Assembly (NCBI GenBank): GCA_041394245.1
Contig: JAWKIR010000002.1
Location: 868,001-932,000, forward strand
Length of the DNA stretch: 64,000 bases
DNA from: Acidimicrobiales bacterium
GTDB taxonomy: Bacteria; Actinomycetota; Acidimicrobiia; Acidimicrobiales; Aldehydirespiratoraceae
Reading direction: 5' to 3'
Shown: in pieces, positions 41,408 through 48,143 of the stretch
How positions within the stretch are numbered: the first letter of the stretch is position 1
How the letters are laid out: the number at the start of each line of letters is the position of its first letter
Notes under the pieces: model-generated
Seen by the model: only the letters and a program-made list of their open reading frames with translations
What the model was told of the DNA's origin: nothing
Databases searched by the model: none
Program-made: the position numbers and the translations under genes

Positions 41408-41413
41408 ACGCTA
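41408..41413 (-). promoter_or_regulatory. TAGCGT -10 box (minus strand), leaderless trpF start
   Basis: TAGCGT ends 7 nt before the GTG at 41400 in the 41-bp gap after trpC. It predicts an internal promoter for trpF-trpB-trpA. Confidence 0.55.
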
Positions 41414-41441
41414 CCGCCCGAATGGGGCGCTGATCGCCTGA

Positions 41442-42230
41442 TTAGCGCCGGAACCCGGCCCGGAGCTCGGCCACGCCCTGCTCGGGATCACCGTGCTTGA
41501 CCAGCGTCTCCCCCACCAGCACGGCGTGGTACCCGGCCGCACCGAGGACGCCGACGTCGTCAGCGCCGCGCACGCCCGACTCGGCCACCCGCACCACGCC
41601 TGCGGGCATGAGCGGCGCCATCCGCACGGCCCGCTCGGTGTCGACCTCGAAGGTCACGAGATCTCGCTGGTTCACCCCGATGAGCGTCGCGTCGACGGCC
41701 AGTGCCCGCTCGAGCTCGACCTCGTCGTGGATCTCGACGAGCACATCGAGCCCGACCTCGACCGCGAGTGCGTGCAACGCCGCGAGCTCGACATCGTCGA
41801 GCGCGGCGACGATCAGCAGCACACAGTCGGCACCCATGATCCTCGCATCGAGCACGTCGTGGGGATGGACGGTGAAGTCCTTGCGCAACACCGGCAGCGA
41901 AACCGCCGCACGGGCCGCCTGGAGGTCGGCGACGGAGCCGCCGAAGTGATCCTCGTCGGTCAGAACGGACAGGCAGCTCGCACCGCCCCGTTCGTACTGC
42001 TGGGCGAGCACGGCCGGATCGAGGTCGGGGAACAGATCGCCCTTGCTCGGCGAACGGCGCTTGACCTCGCTGATCACGGCCATGCCGTCGATGTGGGCGA
42101 GCGCGTCGCGAAAACCGCGACAGGGCGCGGCCGCGCGGGCGGCGGTGAGGAGTTCGGCCGTGGACCGGTCGTCGAGATCCGCCGCCGCCCGGTGGGCGGC
42201 GAGGATCCGATCGAGGTAGGTCGTGCTCAG
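41442..42230 (-). CDS. trpC: Indole-3-glycerol phosphate synthase with apparent CTG start
   Basis: The conserved enzyme covers ISEVKRRSPSKGDL, LRKDFTVHPHDVLDARIMGADCVLL, the catalytic Glu in VEIHDEVE, INxRDL-like GVNQRDLVTFEVD and VAESGVRGADDV. An ATG at 42083 gives only 213 residues and loses the first 49, which are homologous in style to the normal N-terminal helices (TYLDRILAAHRAAADLDDRS...). The frame is open from 42230 with no stop, and no ATG, GTG or TTG lies upstream before an in-frame TGA. A CTG at 42230, with AAGGG 8 nt before it, gives 262 residues, the family's usual length. The preceding ABM gene stops 1 nt upstream, favouring coupled initiation. Confidence 0.9.
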   Translation of the reverse strand: MSTTYLDRILAAHRAAADLDDRSTAELLTAARAAAPCRGFRDALAHIDGMAVISEVKRRSPSKGDLFPDLDPAVLAQQYERGGASCLSVLTDEDHFGGSVADLQAARAAVSLPVLRKDFTVHPHDVLDARIMGADCVLLIVAALDDVELAALHALAVEVGLDVLVEIHDEVELERALAVDATLIGVNQRDLVTFEVDTERAVRMAPLMPAGVVRVAESGVRGADDVGVLGAAGYHAVLVGETLVKHGDPEQGVAELRAGFRR

Positions 42231-42231
42231 C

Positions 42232-42537
42232 TCAGAGACCCTTGCCGGAGTGCGGCGTCAGGACGATCATGTCGGGCGCGCCGTCGAGGACGTCGCCGAG
42301 GGAGCCGATGAGCGCGGCCATCGCGTCCGACGAACTGTGGACCGTCATCGCCTCGGCGTCGGTGTAGAGCTCGTAGACCCAGGCCACGTTCTCGTTGGCC
42401 TGCTCGAAGTTGAGGATGTAGATCTCGGTGCCCGCCTCGTCGTTGACGGCCTCGATCATGCCGCCGAACTTCTCGACGAACTCGTCCTTCTTGTCGGCCT
42501 TCAGGGGGAGCTTTGCGATCAGGGAAACTTTTGACAT
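42232..42537 (-). CDS. ABM-domain (antibiotic-biosynthesis-monooxygenase fold) protein
   Basis: This 101-residue dimeric alpha/beta-barrel protein matches the ABM fold: SLIAKLPLKADKKDEFVEKFGGMIEAVNDEAGTEIYILNFEQANENVAWVYELYTDAEAMTVHSSSDAMAAL. Members bind haem or quinones, oxidise small phenolics, or have no known activity. It is leaderless by its TAGAGT box and its TGA lies 1 nt from the CTG start of trpC. It may thus supply ribosomes for trpC; a metabolic link to tryptophan is not established. Confidence 0.8.
   Translation of the reverse strand: MSKVSLIAKLPLKADKKDEFVEKFGGMIEAVNDEAGTEIYILNFEQANENVAWVYELYTDAEAMTVHSSSDAMAALIGSLGDVLDGAPDMIVLTPHSGKGL
42239..42243 (-). promoter_or_regulatory. 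Ribosome binding site AAGGG of trpC
   Basis: On the minus strand AAGGG (inside the last codons of the ABM gene) lies 8 nt before the CTG at 42230 and far from the ATG at 42083. It is the main sequence support for the CTG start. Confidence 0.5.
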
Positions 42538-42543
42538 CTCGTG

Positions 42544-42549
42544 ACTCTA
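42544..42549 (-). promoter_or_regulatory. TAGAGT -10 box (minus strand), leaderless ABM start
   Basis: TAGAGT ends 6 nt before the ATG at 42537; likely promoter for the ABM-trpC pair. Confidence 0.55.
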
Positions 42550-42583
42550 GGGCGGCCCGCGGGCGGCGCGGAAACCGGAATGG

Positions 42584-43144
42584 TCACGGCCGGGGATCGT
42601 CGCGCCGGCTCAGCGACAGCGCGACGAGCGGTGCGGCGAGGAACAACATGAGCGACAAGAGCACCGCGAGCATCCCGAACCGTGCCATCTCGTCGAGACC
42701 GACGAGGCTCCCGAAGATCAGCGCGGCCATGCCGAACAGCACACCGAGCGCCGGGCCGGTCTTGAGCCAGCTCGGGAGCTGGCTGTTGGTGATGGGACGG
42801 TCGTCGTGTTCGTCGAACCCGGCAACGGGACCGTCGTCGAACGGTCGCCACGGATCCGGCTCGTCGACCGCTCCGTGGCTGCGGGCGTGAAACGTCGGAC
42901 CCGGTTGACCGGCGAGTCGCCGACGGTCGTAGGCCGACCGGGCATCGACGTCGCTCAGCACCGCCCAGGCCGCGTTGATCCTGCGCATACGCTCCTCGGC
43001 CCGGCGACGGTCGCCGTCGCTCCCGTTGTGGAAGTCGGGGTGCTCCTCGCGGGCCAGACGCAGGTAGGAGCGACGGATCTCCTGCATCGACGCCGACGGA
43101 TCGACCCCGAGGACCTCGTAGTGCGCTGCGCCGTCGTTCGCCAC
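42584..43144 (-). CDS. Membrane-anchored J-domain (DnaJ-like) protein
   Basis: This 186-residue protein opens with a J domain (about 6-75): HYEVLGVDPSASMQEIRRSYLRLAREEHPDFHNG contains the HPD tripeptide that stimulates DnaK ATPase, and INAAWAVLSDVDARSAYDRRR closes it. An acidic linker leads to two adjacent membrane helices (about 133-152 and 158-178). There is no Gly/Phe or zinc-finger region. It likely recruits DnaK to the inner membrane. The GTG start is leaderless (TAACCT). Confidence 0.85.
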   Translation of the reverse strand: MANDGAAHYEVLGVDPSASMQEIRRSYLRLAREEHPDFHNGSDGDRRRAEERMRRINAAWAVLSDVDARSAYDRRRLAGQPGPTFHARSHGAVDEPDPWRPFDDGPVAGFDEHDDRPITNSQLPSWLKTGPALGVLFGMAALIFGSLVGLDEMARFGMLAVLLSLMLFLAAPLVALSLSRRDDPRP

Positions 43145-43150
43145 CGTGGG

Positions 43151-43156
43151 AGGTTA
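43151..43156 (-). promoter_or_regulatory. TAACCT -10 box (minus strand), leaderless J-protein start
   Basis: TAACCT ends 6 nt before the GTG at 43144. Confidence 0.5.
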
Positions 43157-43191
43157 GGTCCCCGAGTACCTCCACACGCCATCATGATTTC

Positions 43192-43222
43192 CTCACAGTT
43201 GTGAGCCAGCATCCGTTGTGAG
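43192..43222. promoter_or_regulatory. Inverted repeat plus direct repeat, candidate response-regulator operator
   Basis: CTCACA-GT-TGTGAG (43192-43205) is a perfect inverted repeat. Its right half, TTGTGAG (43199-43205), recurs at 43216-43222, 17 nt further. Both lie in the 120-bp gap before the response regulator gene, where an autoregulatory site would be expected. Confidence 0.45.
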
Positions 43223-43264
43223 AGATGAGCGGGCACCAGTGCCGACCGACCGAAACGAGGCAGT

Positions 43265-43948
43265 GTGAGCGAGGAGACCGTGGTGGTCATCGTCGAGGAC
43301 GACCCCCACATCGCTGACCTCATCGAGCTCTACCTGCGCCGCGACGGCTTCCGGCCGTTCCAGGCGGGCACCGGGGAACGGGCGCTCGAAGTGATCGCCG
43401 AACGCCGCCCGAAGCTGGTACTGCTCGACATCGGCCTGCCCGGCGATCTCGACGGGATCGACGTGTGCCGGCTCGTACGGGCCGAGTCCGACGTGCCGAT
43501 CATCTTCCTCACCGCTCGCGACGACGAGATCGACCGGGTACTCGGCCTCGAGCTCGGCGCCGACGACTATGTGACCAAGCCCTTCTCCCCCCGTGAAGTC
43601 GTCGCCCGGGTGAAGGCGATCATGCGCCGGGTCGAGGCGGCCAACGACCGGGGCAAACCGCCGGTCATCGACGTGGGCGAACACATCGTCGTCGACACCG
43701 GTCGGCGCGAGGTGCAGGTTCGCGGCCAGGCCGTCGCCCTCGCCACCCGAGAGTTCGATCTGATGCGCCACCTGGCCGAACGACGGGGCCTGGCCCTGTC
43801 GCGGCGCCAGCTGCTCGACGGAGTGTGGGGAGCCGACTGGATCGGCGACGACCGCACGGTCGACGTCCACGTTCGTCAACTGCGCAAGAAGCTCGGCGAC
43901 GACCTCCGGCTGGAGACCGTCTGGGGCGTCGGGTACCGGCTCGACTGA
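43265..43948 (+). CDS. OmpR/PhoB-family response regulator
   Basis: This 227-residue protein has a receiver domain (about 5-120) with EDDPHI acidic pocket, phospho-acceptor D55 in LVLLDIGLPG, the Thr in FLTARD and Lys in DDYVTKPFSP. A winged-helix domain (about 130-225) carries REFDLMRHLAERRG, SRRQLLDGVWG and the recognition-helix TVDVHVRQLRKKL. The GTG start has ACGAGG 4 nt before it. The histidine kinase gene overlaps the stop by one base (TGATG), so the two are a cognate pair. Confidence 0.93.
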   Translation: MSEETVVVIVEDDPHIADLIELYLRRDGFRPFQAGTGERALEVIAERRPKLVLLDIGLPGDLDGIDVCRLVRAESDVPIIFLTARDDEIDRVLGLELGADDYVTKPFSPREVVARVKAIMRRVEAANDRGKPPVIDVGEHIVVDTGRREVQVRGQAVALATREFDLMRHLAERRGLALSRRQLLDGVWGADWIGDDRTVDVHVRQLRKKLGDDLRLETVWGVGYRLD

Positions 43949-45315
43949 TGCGGCGTCGACTCGGGATCGCGTTGATCGGGCTGGTGACGGCCTCGTTGCT
44001 GCTGGCCGGCCTCGGCGCGATCCTTCTCGCCAGCGTCACCGACCGTCAGAACGACGAAGCGGATCTCCGCGAGCAGACCGATGCGCTCCGCGGGCTCCTG
44101 GCGGAGGTGACACTTGTCGGCAGCGGCAGTGCGACCGAGACGCGGCTCGAACAGGTCAGGCGTCTCAGCACCACGATGAGTCTCGAGGGCATCGGCATCG
44201 TGTTCGTGCCGGCCAACGGGCCGTCGCTCGGCTCGTTCCCCGCAGGGATCGAGGTCGCCGACCTCGACATGGATCTCATCCGGGCGGGCGGGGTCGACAG
44301 TGGCCACAAGGACGGACTCGTCTTCGCCGCGGGCGGGACCAACAATCGACTCGGCGGGCAGACGCTGCTGGTACTGACCCGGCAACCCAACCCCGTCATC
44401 CAGCCGGCCTTCCGATGGTTCCTCGTGGCCGGCCTCGCGACGATCCTCGTCGCCGTTCTCGTCACGGTGCGGCTGAGCCGTCGGCTCATCGAGCCGATCG
44501 TCGAGACCAGCGACGCGGCGATGCGCATCGCGGGCGGTGACATGACCGCCCGGGTCGACGACAGGTACGCCCAGATGGGCGGCGAACTCGCCGACCTCGT
44601 CGGATCCGTCAACCGCATGGCCGGCAGCCTGGAGCGTGGCCGGGCCCTCGAACGACAGTTCCTCCTCTCGGTCAGCCACGACCTGCGGACGCCGTTGACG
44701 AGCATCCGAGGCTACGCCGAGGCGCTCACCGACGGCGCCACCGACGATCCGGTTGCGGTGGGACGGATCATCGAGACCGAGTCACGACGTCTCGAACGGC
44801 TCGTGGGCGACCTCCTGCTCCTCGCCCGTCTCGAAGGCACCGACTTCGCCTACAACCTTGCCGACCACGACCTCGGCGTCATCGTCGACGACAACATCGA
44901 CGGGCTGCGTCAGGAGGCCGTCGAGCGCGGCGTCGAACTGCGGGTCCGACGTCCTGACACCGCCATGAGGGCACGAGTCGACGTCGACCGCTTCGGGCAG
45001 GTCGTCGCGAACCTCGTCGGCAACGCGATCCGCTTCGCCGATCGCGAGGTGCTGATCACACTCTGGGCGGCCGAAGGCAGGATCCACCTGGCCGTCGCCG
45101 ACGACGGCCCGGGCATCAGCGACGCCGATCTCCCCCACGTCTTCGAACGGCTCTACGTCGCCCAGCACAACCCCAAGGTGCAGGAGAGCGGCAGCGGTCT
45201 CGGTCTGGCGATCGTGCGTGAGCTGACCGAGGGCATGGGCGGTTCGGTCATCGCCCGTCGCGCCACCGGTGGCGGCGCCGAGCTCGTCGTCAGCTTCGAC
45301 CCGTCACGCGTCTGA
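43948..45315 (+). CDS. Sensor histidine kinase (HAMP, HisKA, HATPase)
   Basis: This 455-residue membrane kinase has TM1 (about 5-29), an extracytoplasmic sensor of about 125 residues with no recognised fold, TM2 (about 156-175), a HAMP linker (about 176-230), the phospho-His H244 in SVSHDLRTPLTS, and an ATPase domain with N-box VANLVGNAIRFA, DDGPGIS and GSGLGLAIV. It should phosphorylate the adjacent response regulator. The stimulus is unknown. It is convergent with ygfZ (11-nt gap). Confidence 0.93.
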   Translation: MRRRLGIALIGLVTASLLLAGLGAILLASVTDRQNDEADLREQTDALRGLLAEVTLVGSGSATETRLEQVRRLSTTMSLEGIGIVFVPANGPSLGSFPAGIEVADLDMDLIRAGGVDSGHKDGLVFAAGGTNNRLGGQTLLVLTRQPNPVIQPAFRWFLVAGLATILVAVLVTVRLSRRLIEPIVETSDAAMRIAGGDMTARVDDRYAQMGGELADLVGSVNRMAGSLERGRALERQFLLSVSHDLRTPLTSIRGYAEALTDGATDDPVAVGRIIETESRRLERLVGDLLLLARLEGTDFAYNLADHDLGVIVDDNIDGLRQEAVERGVELRVRRPDTAMRARVDVDRFGQVVANLVGNAIRFADREVLITLWAAEGRIHLAVADDGPGISDADLPHVFERLYVAQHNPKVQESGSGLGLAIVRELTEGMGGSVIARRATGGGAELVVSFDPSRV

Positions 45316-45326
45316 ACGACGACGGC

Positions 45327-46133
45327 CTAGCCGACGATGGCTTGGCCGACGATGGCGGCGATGCCCCCGACCGCGACCGTCGTGCCCGGTTCGGCCTTGC
45401 GCAGGACCGGGGCCAGCGCGACCGACCCGGCGACCGAGGTGACACGGCCGATCTCCTGACCGTCGAGCACGACCTCGGCCCCGAGGGCCAACGGCTCGTC
45501 GGCGGTCAGCACCCGGACCGGCCGCGGCACGTTGCCCCCGCGACTGTCGATGCGGGCGACCAGTTCCTGGCCGGTGTAACACCCCTTGGTGAAGCTGACC
45601 GCCCGCTCGATGAGGGGTGCGCCGCCCTCGGCGGGGATCGTCTCGACGCCGAGATCGACACCGAACCGCGGTACCCCCGCACGAATGCGTGACGCCTCGA
45701 ACGCCGAGGCATCGAGTTCGAGATCGGGATCGGGGGTCGATGGAGCCAACAGCACGTCGGTCCCCTCCCATCCCGGCCACGTGACCTCGGCGACCAGATC
45801 GCCCTCGGGCGCCGTCGCGCCGCCCCGAGTGCTGGCGAGACGCCAGCCGCTCTCGCCGGCGAAGTCGACCTTCGTGCGAAGCCTGAACCGTTCGAGCCGG
45901 GCGATGGTCGCCTCGGCCGCGCCGGACTCGAGATCGAACAGGAACTCGTTGTCGGCGATCCGATGGATCCGGAACCACGACACGAGCTTGCCGGTCGGGT
46001 CGAGCACGAGCGACCACGCCGATCCGCCCACCTCGATGCGATCGATGTCCTGCGAGACCTGACCCTGCAGGTAGGTCGCAGCATCCTCGCCGGTCACGCG
46101 GACGACGTCTCGCGGTTCGATCGTGGCGACCAT
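45327..46133 (-). CDS. YgfZ/GcvT-like folate-binding protein
   Basis: The ATG at 46133 gives 268 residues. The YgfZ signature KGCYTGQE (183-190) with its redox-active Cys is intact, flanked by VSFT and LVARID; the N-terminal folate-binding GcvT-like domain has YLQGQVSQDI and WFRIHRI. YgfZ uses tetrahydrofolate to help assemble or repair Fe-S enzymes. Its start shares a base with the trpE stop (TGATG), implying translation coupled to trpE, an arrangement with no obvious biochemical reason. Confidence 0.9.
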   Translation of the reverse strand: MVATIEPRDVVRVTGEDAATYLQGQVSQDIDRIEVGGSAWSLVLDPTGKLVSWFRIHRIADNEFLFDLESGAAEATIARLERFRLRTKVDFAGESGWRLASTRGGATAPEGDLVAEVTWPGWEGTDVLLAPSTPDPDLELDASAFEASRIRAGVPRFGVDLGVETIPAEGGAPLIERAVSFTKGCYTGQELVARIDSRGGNVPRPVRVLTADEPLALGAEVVLDGQEIGRVTSVAGSVALAPVLRKAEPGTTVAVGGIAAIVGQAIVG

Positions 46134-47647
46134 CAGCCGACCTTTCGTCGTGCGGCGCTCATGCGGCGAGCCGCAGGAACCGCCGCGAGCAGGGCTTTTG
46201 CCTTGTTCTGGCACTCGAGGTGCTCGTCGGCGGCGACGGAATCGGCGACCACGCCGGCACCGGCCTGGATCGACGCACGATTGCCGCTGACCAGCATCGT
46301 CCGGATCGCGATCGCGGTGTCGATGTTGCCGGAGAAGTCGATGTAGCCCACCACGCCGCCATACGGACCCCGCTTGACCGGCTCGAGTTCGTCGATGATC
46401 TCCATGGCCCGCACCTTCGGGGCGCCCGACAGGGTGCCGGCCGGCAGGGTTGCCCGCAGCACGTCGATCGGTGTCTTCCCCTCGGCGAGCGCGCCGGAGA
46501 CCTGTGAGGTCATGTGCATCACGTGGCTGTACTTCTCGAGCGTCATCATCTCGTCGATCTGCAACGAGCCGAACTCGACGACGCGACCCACGTCGTTACG
46601 GGCGAGGTCGACGAGCATGACGTGCTCGGCGATCTCCTTGGGATGCTCGATCAGCTCCGCAGCCAGCCGCTTGTCGTGTTCCTCGGTGGTGCCCCGCTTG
46701 CGGGTACCGGCGATGGGTCGCGAGATCACCCGGCCGTCGAGCAGCTGCACCATCGGCTCGGGCGACCCACCGACGATCTCGAGATCGCCGTGGCGCAGGA
46801 AATACATGTAGGGGCTCGGGTTGACCTGGCGGAGCACCCGGTAGAGATCGAAGGCCTCGGCGTCGAGCTGCAGATCGAACCGCTGAGCGAGCACGACCTG
46901 GAAGATGTCGCCCGCCAGGATGTAGTCCCGAGCCGCTTCGACGGCCGCGCAGTACACGGCCTCGCCCATGGTCGAGGTGACCTCCGGAATCTCCTCGTCA
47001 CGGGTCGCCGGCTCGACCAGCGGCTCGTCGATCGACCGGGCGCCGTCGGCGGCCAGCGCGTCGAGACGGGCGAGCGCGTCGTCGTAGGCCGCGTCGATCG
47101 CTGCCGCGTCGGCATCGTCGGCGATCAGCGCGTTGGCGATCAGCACGACCCGCTGCTTCCAGTGGTCGTAGACGGCGAGCTCGCCGATCATCGACACGAC
47201 AGCGTCGGGATAGCCGAGATCGTCCTCCGGCACGTCGGGCAGGTGCTCGACCTCGCGGACCACGTCGTAGCCCAGATAGCCGATCAAACCGCCGTGGAGC
47301 GGGGGAAGTCCATCGATCTCGGGCGCCCGATAGTGGTCGAGCAAGAGCTCCAACGCGGCGAGTATTCCCTGGTCAGAGGGTATGTCGATGCCGAAATCAC
47401 CCTCGATCCGCAGGGTGCCGCCCTTCGACACGAGCGTTCCGTGGGGTCGACGGCCGATGAAGGACCAGCGGCTCCAACGGTCGCCGCCCTCCACCGATTC
47501 GAGAAGGAATCCCTCGCCGTCGCCGACCACCCGGGCGAAGGCCGCCACAGGAGTCGTCAGGTCGGCGAGCACCTCACGCCAGACCGGCACGACCCGATGG
47601 TCGGCGGCAAGGCGGCGAAACTCGTCGATCTCGGGGAGGACGGGCAC
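46133..47647 (-). CDS. trpE: Anthranilate synthase component I
   Basis: This 504-residue enzyme makes anthranilate from chorismate with the glutaminase TrpG, which is not in this window. LLES at 48-51 is the tryptophan feedback-binding motif. The catalytic core shows YMYFLRHGDLEIVGGSPE, IAGTRKRGTTEEHD, LVDLARNDVGRV, HMTSQVSG and GAPKVRAMEII...GPYGGVVGYIDF. It starts 4 nt after hisI and overlaps ygfZ. No leader peptide or attenuator is visible; allosteric control is expected. Confidence 0.96.
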   Translation of the reverse strand: MPVLPEIDEFRRLAADHRVVPVWREVLADLTTPVAAFARVVGDGEGFLLESVEGGDRWSRWSFIGRRPHGTLVSKGGTLRIEGDFGIDIPSDQGILAALELLLDHYRAPEIDGLPPLHGGLIGYLGYDVVREVEHLPDVPEDDLGYPDAVVSMIGELAVYDHWKQRVVLIANALIADDADAAAIDAAYDDALARLDALAADGARSIDEPLVEPATRDEEIPEVTSTMGEAVYCAAVEAARDYILAGDIFQVVLAQRFDLQLDAEAFDLYRVLRQVNPSPYMYFLRHGDLEIVGGSPEPMVQLLDGRVISRPIAGTRKRGTTEEHDKRLAAELIEHPKEIAEHVMLVDLARNDVGRVVEFGSLQIDEMMTLEKYSHVMHMTSQVSGALAEGKTPIDVLRATLPAGTLSGAPKVRAMEIIDELEPVKRGPYGGVVGYIDFSGNIDTAIAIRTMLVSGNRASIQAGAGVVADSVAADEHLECQNKAKALLAAVPAARRMSAARRKVG

Positions 47648-47651
47648 CGGA

Positions 47652-48074
47652 TCAGCCGAACTCGAGCGAATCGACGTCGGTCACCGTGCGGTAGTAGCAG
47701 GTCTGGCGGGTACCGCCGGTCTCGTCCTTGGTGTGGCAGACCCCGGTCCCGGCCTTGCGGACCCGGTAGAGCAGGCTGTTCTGTTCGCAGTTGACCCGCA
47801 CGTCGACGAGCTCGAGCGTGTCGCCGCTCGTCGCCCCCTTGTGCCAGATCTCCTCGCGAGACGTGGAGTAGAGCACCGCCGACCGGCGCTCGAGCGTGAG
47901 CCGGTAGGCCTCCTCGTTGGCGTAGCCGATGAACAGCACGTCGCCGGAGTCGGCATCCTGCAGCACGACCGGCACGACCTGATGGCCGGCTCGGCCGATC
48001 TTCGCGACCTTGTCGAAGTCGAGCTGTTGGACAAGGCCCTCTTCGAGCGCGGCGTGATCGGTGGACGACGTCAT
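47652..48074 (-). CDS. hisI: Phosphoribosyl-AMP cyclohydrolase
   Basis: This 140-residue zinc/magnesium enzyme opens the ring of PR-AMP in histidine synthesis. VLQDADSGDVLFIGYANEEA, YSTSREEIWHKGATSG, DVRVNCEQNSLLYRV and the Cys motif GVCHTKDETGGTRQTCYYR are conserved. There is no fused HisE domain. The ATG at 48074 follows a TAGAAT box by 8 nt; the in-frame start at 48095 would add seven residues that overlap the promoter. hisI-trpE-ygfZ form a tight unit, away from the other his genes. Confidence 0.95.
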   Translation of the reverse strand: MTSSTDHAALEEGLVQQLDFDKVAKIGRAGHQVVPVVLQDADSGDVLFIGYANEEAYRLTLERRSAVLYSTSREEIWHKGATSGDTLELVDVRVNCEQNSLLYRVRKAGTGVCHTKDETGGTRQTCYYRTVTDVDSLEFG

Positions 48075-48082
48075 GGCGCCCG

Positions 48083-48088
48083 ATTCTA
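48083..48088 (-). promoter_or_regulatory. TAGAAT -10 box (minus strand), leaderless hisI start
   Basis: TAGAAT ends 8 nt before the ATG at 48074 and probably drives hisI-trpE-ygfZ. Confidence 0.55.
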
Positions 48089-48143
48089 CGGACACCTGAC
48101 GCGCTCGCCGTGCCCTTTCGCCAATGCGGCGCGGTGGAGTCGT

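Noticed and set aside
41401..48143. Tryptophan attenuator, T-box or TRAP site before trp genes
   Set aside because: The trpF, ABM-trpC and hisI-trpE units appear leaderless, leaving no room for a leader RNA, and no Trp-codon-rich peptide or tandem hairpins were seen.
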